DNA from: Pampus argenteus
Taxonomy: Eukaryota; Chordata; Actinopteri; Scombriformes; Stromateidae
Length of the DNA: 64,000 nt
Assembly (NCBI GenBank): GCA_036937835.1
Contig: CM072873.1
Location: 14,992,001-15,056,000 of the forward strand
Reading direction: 5' to 3'
Notes under the pieces: generated by a model
What the model saw: only the letters and a program-made list of their open reading frames with translations
The model's database searches: none
Told to the model about the DNA's origin: nothing
In this document: in pieces, positions 57,101 to 61,635 of the stretch
How positions within the stretch are numbered: the first letter of the stretch is position 1
How the letters are laid out: each line of letters begins with the position of its first letter
Program-made: the position numbers and the translations under genes

Positions 57101-60100
57101 TTTCAGCCATCCAAGATTCCCCTCCTGTAGCTCTGCATCATTCCTCAGCTCCTGCACACAACAGAGCGTAATACAGCCCATGTGGTGAAAACAGTCATCT
57201 GATGTAAAACATTTTTTCAGTCTCATCTCCTAAATAATGACATTAACAAACTAGTAGCACATCACAAGTTACATATCGCAGTAGAGGGACTATATGAGAC
57301 TAACTTACCATGATGGTAGCCTTTACTTGGCTATATTTTCTGGGGTCGTTAGCTCGGTTTCTCAGCAGCCTTAGTTGGCTCTCTTTAGATATAAGCCAGC
57401 AAGAGAGTTCAGCATACCTGTTTCACACCATAAAAGGGAAAATTCCACTTTTCAACTTAAAAAGATATCAGGAATAATTGAATGTGAGAGAAAAAGCTGA
57501 ATTATTGCATTAAAAAGATAAATCTCTTTGTTGAGGTTTAGCAATACCTACATTAAAAAGTTCAGGACCACAAAACCTGTGAATGTTTACTATTGTGTCT
57601 ACTTTATGTGAAAGAATTTAACAACATTTTAAACAGTCAAAAGGTTAAATCATGCACTGGATTTTTTGCTGTATGTGGTGTAAGAGGGCTTCATTAAAAT
57701 AAATATTTTTTTCTGCACCTTGTGTTGTACTCCTTCCATTTATCTGGGTGCTGCATTAACTTCTGGTGGGTGTTCTCGATTTCCTCGCGGACTTCAGATA
57801 AGTGTTTTCCGGCTGTGTCAAGTATCTGGTGGGCAGGATCACCCTCAGGAAGTTTCTGACAAAGTTCCTCCATTAGTTGCAGCCTCTTTTCACAGATAGA
57901 CTGGGGGCCCTTTTCCCTGAAGAAGGCCTAAAGTAAGAGAACACAGTTATTTATTTGTGTTAGAGGTACAGAACACAAACAAAAGATATATTTTGTTATG
58001 AAAAAGAAAGTGTGCTAATGCTTTATATACAGTAAATAGCAGTGTGTAATTTCACTTGTCTTAAATTTGGATCAAAGGGTGATACATTATTAGATCTAAA
58101 AGCTGAAATTTAAAAAATTGAAGAGACTGCTGAATGAAGAGTGTATTAACTTGACACCGGAAAATGTCAGTTTCCTTTAAGTTCATTAAAATCTTCTCTC
58201 TGTGCTACAGAGCAGTGAATTTGCACTGAAATATTTCACACAAAGTCAATCAATACATGAAACTCAGCCAGGCAGTGAGCCACCCTGTGCTCACCCTGTG
58301 TTCCTTGATGAGCCTCTCGCTCCCCATGCTGGCCAGGTGGCGGTTCTCCCTGGTCACCTCCGCCTGGCACTCCTGCAGCGACACCATCAGCTTGCTCTTC
58401 TCCACCTCCACTTTCAGGTGAAGGAGGTGAAAGGGGGCTTCTGTCTGAATATCCTGGCAGAGGAGAAATACAGAAACTATGAACTATGAACTATTCAGAT
58501 ACATTTGTGCAGTATGTTTCAAGAAACCTTTGAACTAGTGGTATACAGTTTGGTTTATGAAAAAAATATTTCTGTAAAACTTCAATAATTAATTATTTCA
58601 CTGATGACTATGTATCTTTTCATTATAATTAATAATGTCAAGTGGTTTACACCTGCAATTGTAATAGTAGCACAGCAGTCAAAACTGTGTATATAACAAA
58701 AAAGAGATTCATACATTATAGTATAAAAATATATTATCATTTCTATATACCAATAAATGTATTGGAACTGATACCATGCAGTTGAGAGAGAAATACAAAA
58801 TTAAATTTATCTTGGGTAGCTTTAACTGTCACTGTTCACTTGACCAACCTTCCAGTGTTTGTGCAGTTTCCTGACTGTTTCCTGCAGCGACTGCTGCTCC
58901 TGCTCTGGCAAAATGTCTGTCAGCTCATCACAAGCCTTCAGGAACGTATTCAAGACCCGCTGGTCCAGCTGACCAAAGAACTCCTGCCAAAACATCACAC
59001 ATCTCACACCTTCTACAGGGCAGGAATCATTTACATGCATCCTCCTATACTTATTCTCTGGTTTAATATATATATCCTTCTGTTCCATGCTGTGCTGAGA
59101 TTGACAGGAGTATTTAATTATTTTTATTTTACATACAGTCTGTACAGTTATATTCAGTATGGTACTAGAACCTAGAACTACCTAGAAAAAAGAAGTTAAT
59201 ATAGACATATGTTTTGGTTAAGTAACCATAGACGTACTGTACTGTGCAGTATAGATTGTGTATGGTGCTTGAATCCTGCACAAGATATATTTTCTTACTG
59301 TGTGTTTCTTGAGCAGCTCCTCTGGGTTGCCTCTTTCTGTCAGACAGTTCTGTGCCATTTTAAGAACCTTCTCCAGCTCTACCTGTGACTCATCAAATCT
59401 CTTCATAAGGCTGCTGTTTGCCTCCACGTGCTTCCGCCACTCTGTAGATTCCTTAATCATTCCCTATGCAAACACACATAATTCTTTAAATACAAAATGT
59501 GTTTGAATTGAACTCAAACCGAATAGAAGTGTAGTAGGCATCGGGATTTACCTGTGACGAGGCCTGCAGGTCTGCAACTCTTTTCTGCAGAAGACTCATG
59601 TCCATGTGCTGGAGAGTTTTACTGCTGTTCATTATTTTCTGGATGGCCTGTTGATTTCTCTCTATCACTGTCAGACACTTCTTACAGCTATGTGTGAAGG
59701 TTGCCAGCTCCTGCAGTATTCAATGTCAAGCACAGTGTTAGCCATTTACTCAAATTCTACATATTTTAGCCTAAATAAACGGCATTTATATATCTATCTA
59801 AAGTCATTCAATAAAACTGTTACAGTACCCTATTGAAACACTATTATTAGTCACCTGGCATTTTTGTTTAAAGTCTACGGGTCCCTCTGAGTCGGTGGTA
59901 CTGGTGATATGACTGGCCTTCTCCAGAGCCTGATAGAAGCCTGTAATGTTTTTCTCCATTTCTTCAAGTTGAGGTAAAAGGGACTGAGACTCTCTCAACA
60001 GAGGCAAACATCGTTCCCTTACCTTATTGGAGGAAAGCATTTTGATTAAAGTGAATTGCAATTGTCTGATGTGTTATTTTTATCTAGTCTGACATCAAAT

Positions 60101-61603
60101 AGCAATCAGCTTGAGATAGACTGACAGAAGACAAAAGACAAAAAGAAAACAACTGTATGGCGTACTGCACAGTATATTGACATAAACACACCTTGCTCAG
60201 CTGCTCTTTGATTGAGGCCATCACAGCCGTCATCTGAGAAACTTCCTCCTGCGGGGTGTCTTTGGTCAACAGCTGAGCGGTACGGCTTGCTGCCTTACAT
60301 GCTGCTTCCATTGCTGGCACTTTGTGCTTGATTTCCTAAAGGATTTTGAGATATTCAGTATAATGATTTTTAATCACACTGTCTGCGTTGAAACATGTGT
60401 CTAACCTGAGGAAGAGGATGAGTGTATGCGCTGTTTACCTCGACATCTTGAACAAACGCTCTGACGTTCAAGAAAGATACTTGGACAGGAGCAGTCATCT
60501 TCTCATTGGTTGCATCCATAAACATCTTCAAAGTATTAATACCATCGTGGTAGTCTTGCCTCAACTTATCAACCTCATCTGCTCTTGCATACTGCCAATG
60601 AAACAGAAGAAGACCAGTAAATTGACCATTTTTATCTTATTTGAAAAAAATTAGCTGTTTATTGTTTAATGGTAAAGTTTATTTACATGTTTGACTTTGA
60701 CAAACAGCTCCCTCCATCTCCCGTTCAGAAGAAGAAGTTGCTGTTTTAGATCTCGTGAGACTGTATCATCACAGGTCTCAATGAGGAAGTTCCCAGCATC
60801 ATTCATGTCCATATGTTGCTGGATCCAGTGAGAAAGGTTTCTGAAAAAGTCCTAAAACAAGAAAGAAAACAAAGACCTTATAGGTTTCTGAGTCATGTAT
60901 GCTTTGCATTACATGATAGAAACATTCAACATAACATTTAGCAGCACAAATAAAAGTGTAGTATGTAGTAATCACTAGTCTGTACTTACACGTTTGGCGT
61001 TTTCTGACTGGTTGAGCATCTGCTCAGCGTCCTCCAGCCACGCCTGCAGAGCTGCCACTGTGCTACTGTACTTCTCCCAGTTAGAGATCACCTCCTCCAG
61101 CATACTGCGAACACTTCGCATCTCTAAAGCCAGGTTCTTCCACTGCGCTGTGGTATCACTGAGGAATTTACTCACCCCTTCTACTTCATCAACTGAAAAT
61201 AAAAATATAGAAACAGGTCGATTAAAGACATCCAACTTGGGTATCAGCTATATAAAAACACCAGTTGATTATGTCCTCCAATAAGCCATTTAAGTGATCT
61301 ATGTTCCCTATATCAATAAGATCATGCAGAAATGGCATACCAACTAATGCAACTATTGCTATATTTTCATGCAAAATCTAATATTATAAATTTTAATTTC
61401 TGGATGTTAAAAGAATAAAAGTTTAGAACATAAAAGTGTAGCCCCAAATCATTACAGAAAGAAACAGCTCCAGAGACACGCAAAGTTAGAGTTTTAAAGA
61501 TTGTCAGGCTGTTTTTGGACTTACCTTTGTTACAGGTCTTAGACCCTGTAACATGAAATCGATAATATGATGTTTATAATGAGCCCAAACAAATATTTAT
61601 GTA

Positions 61604-61635
<32 letters not shown>

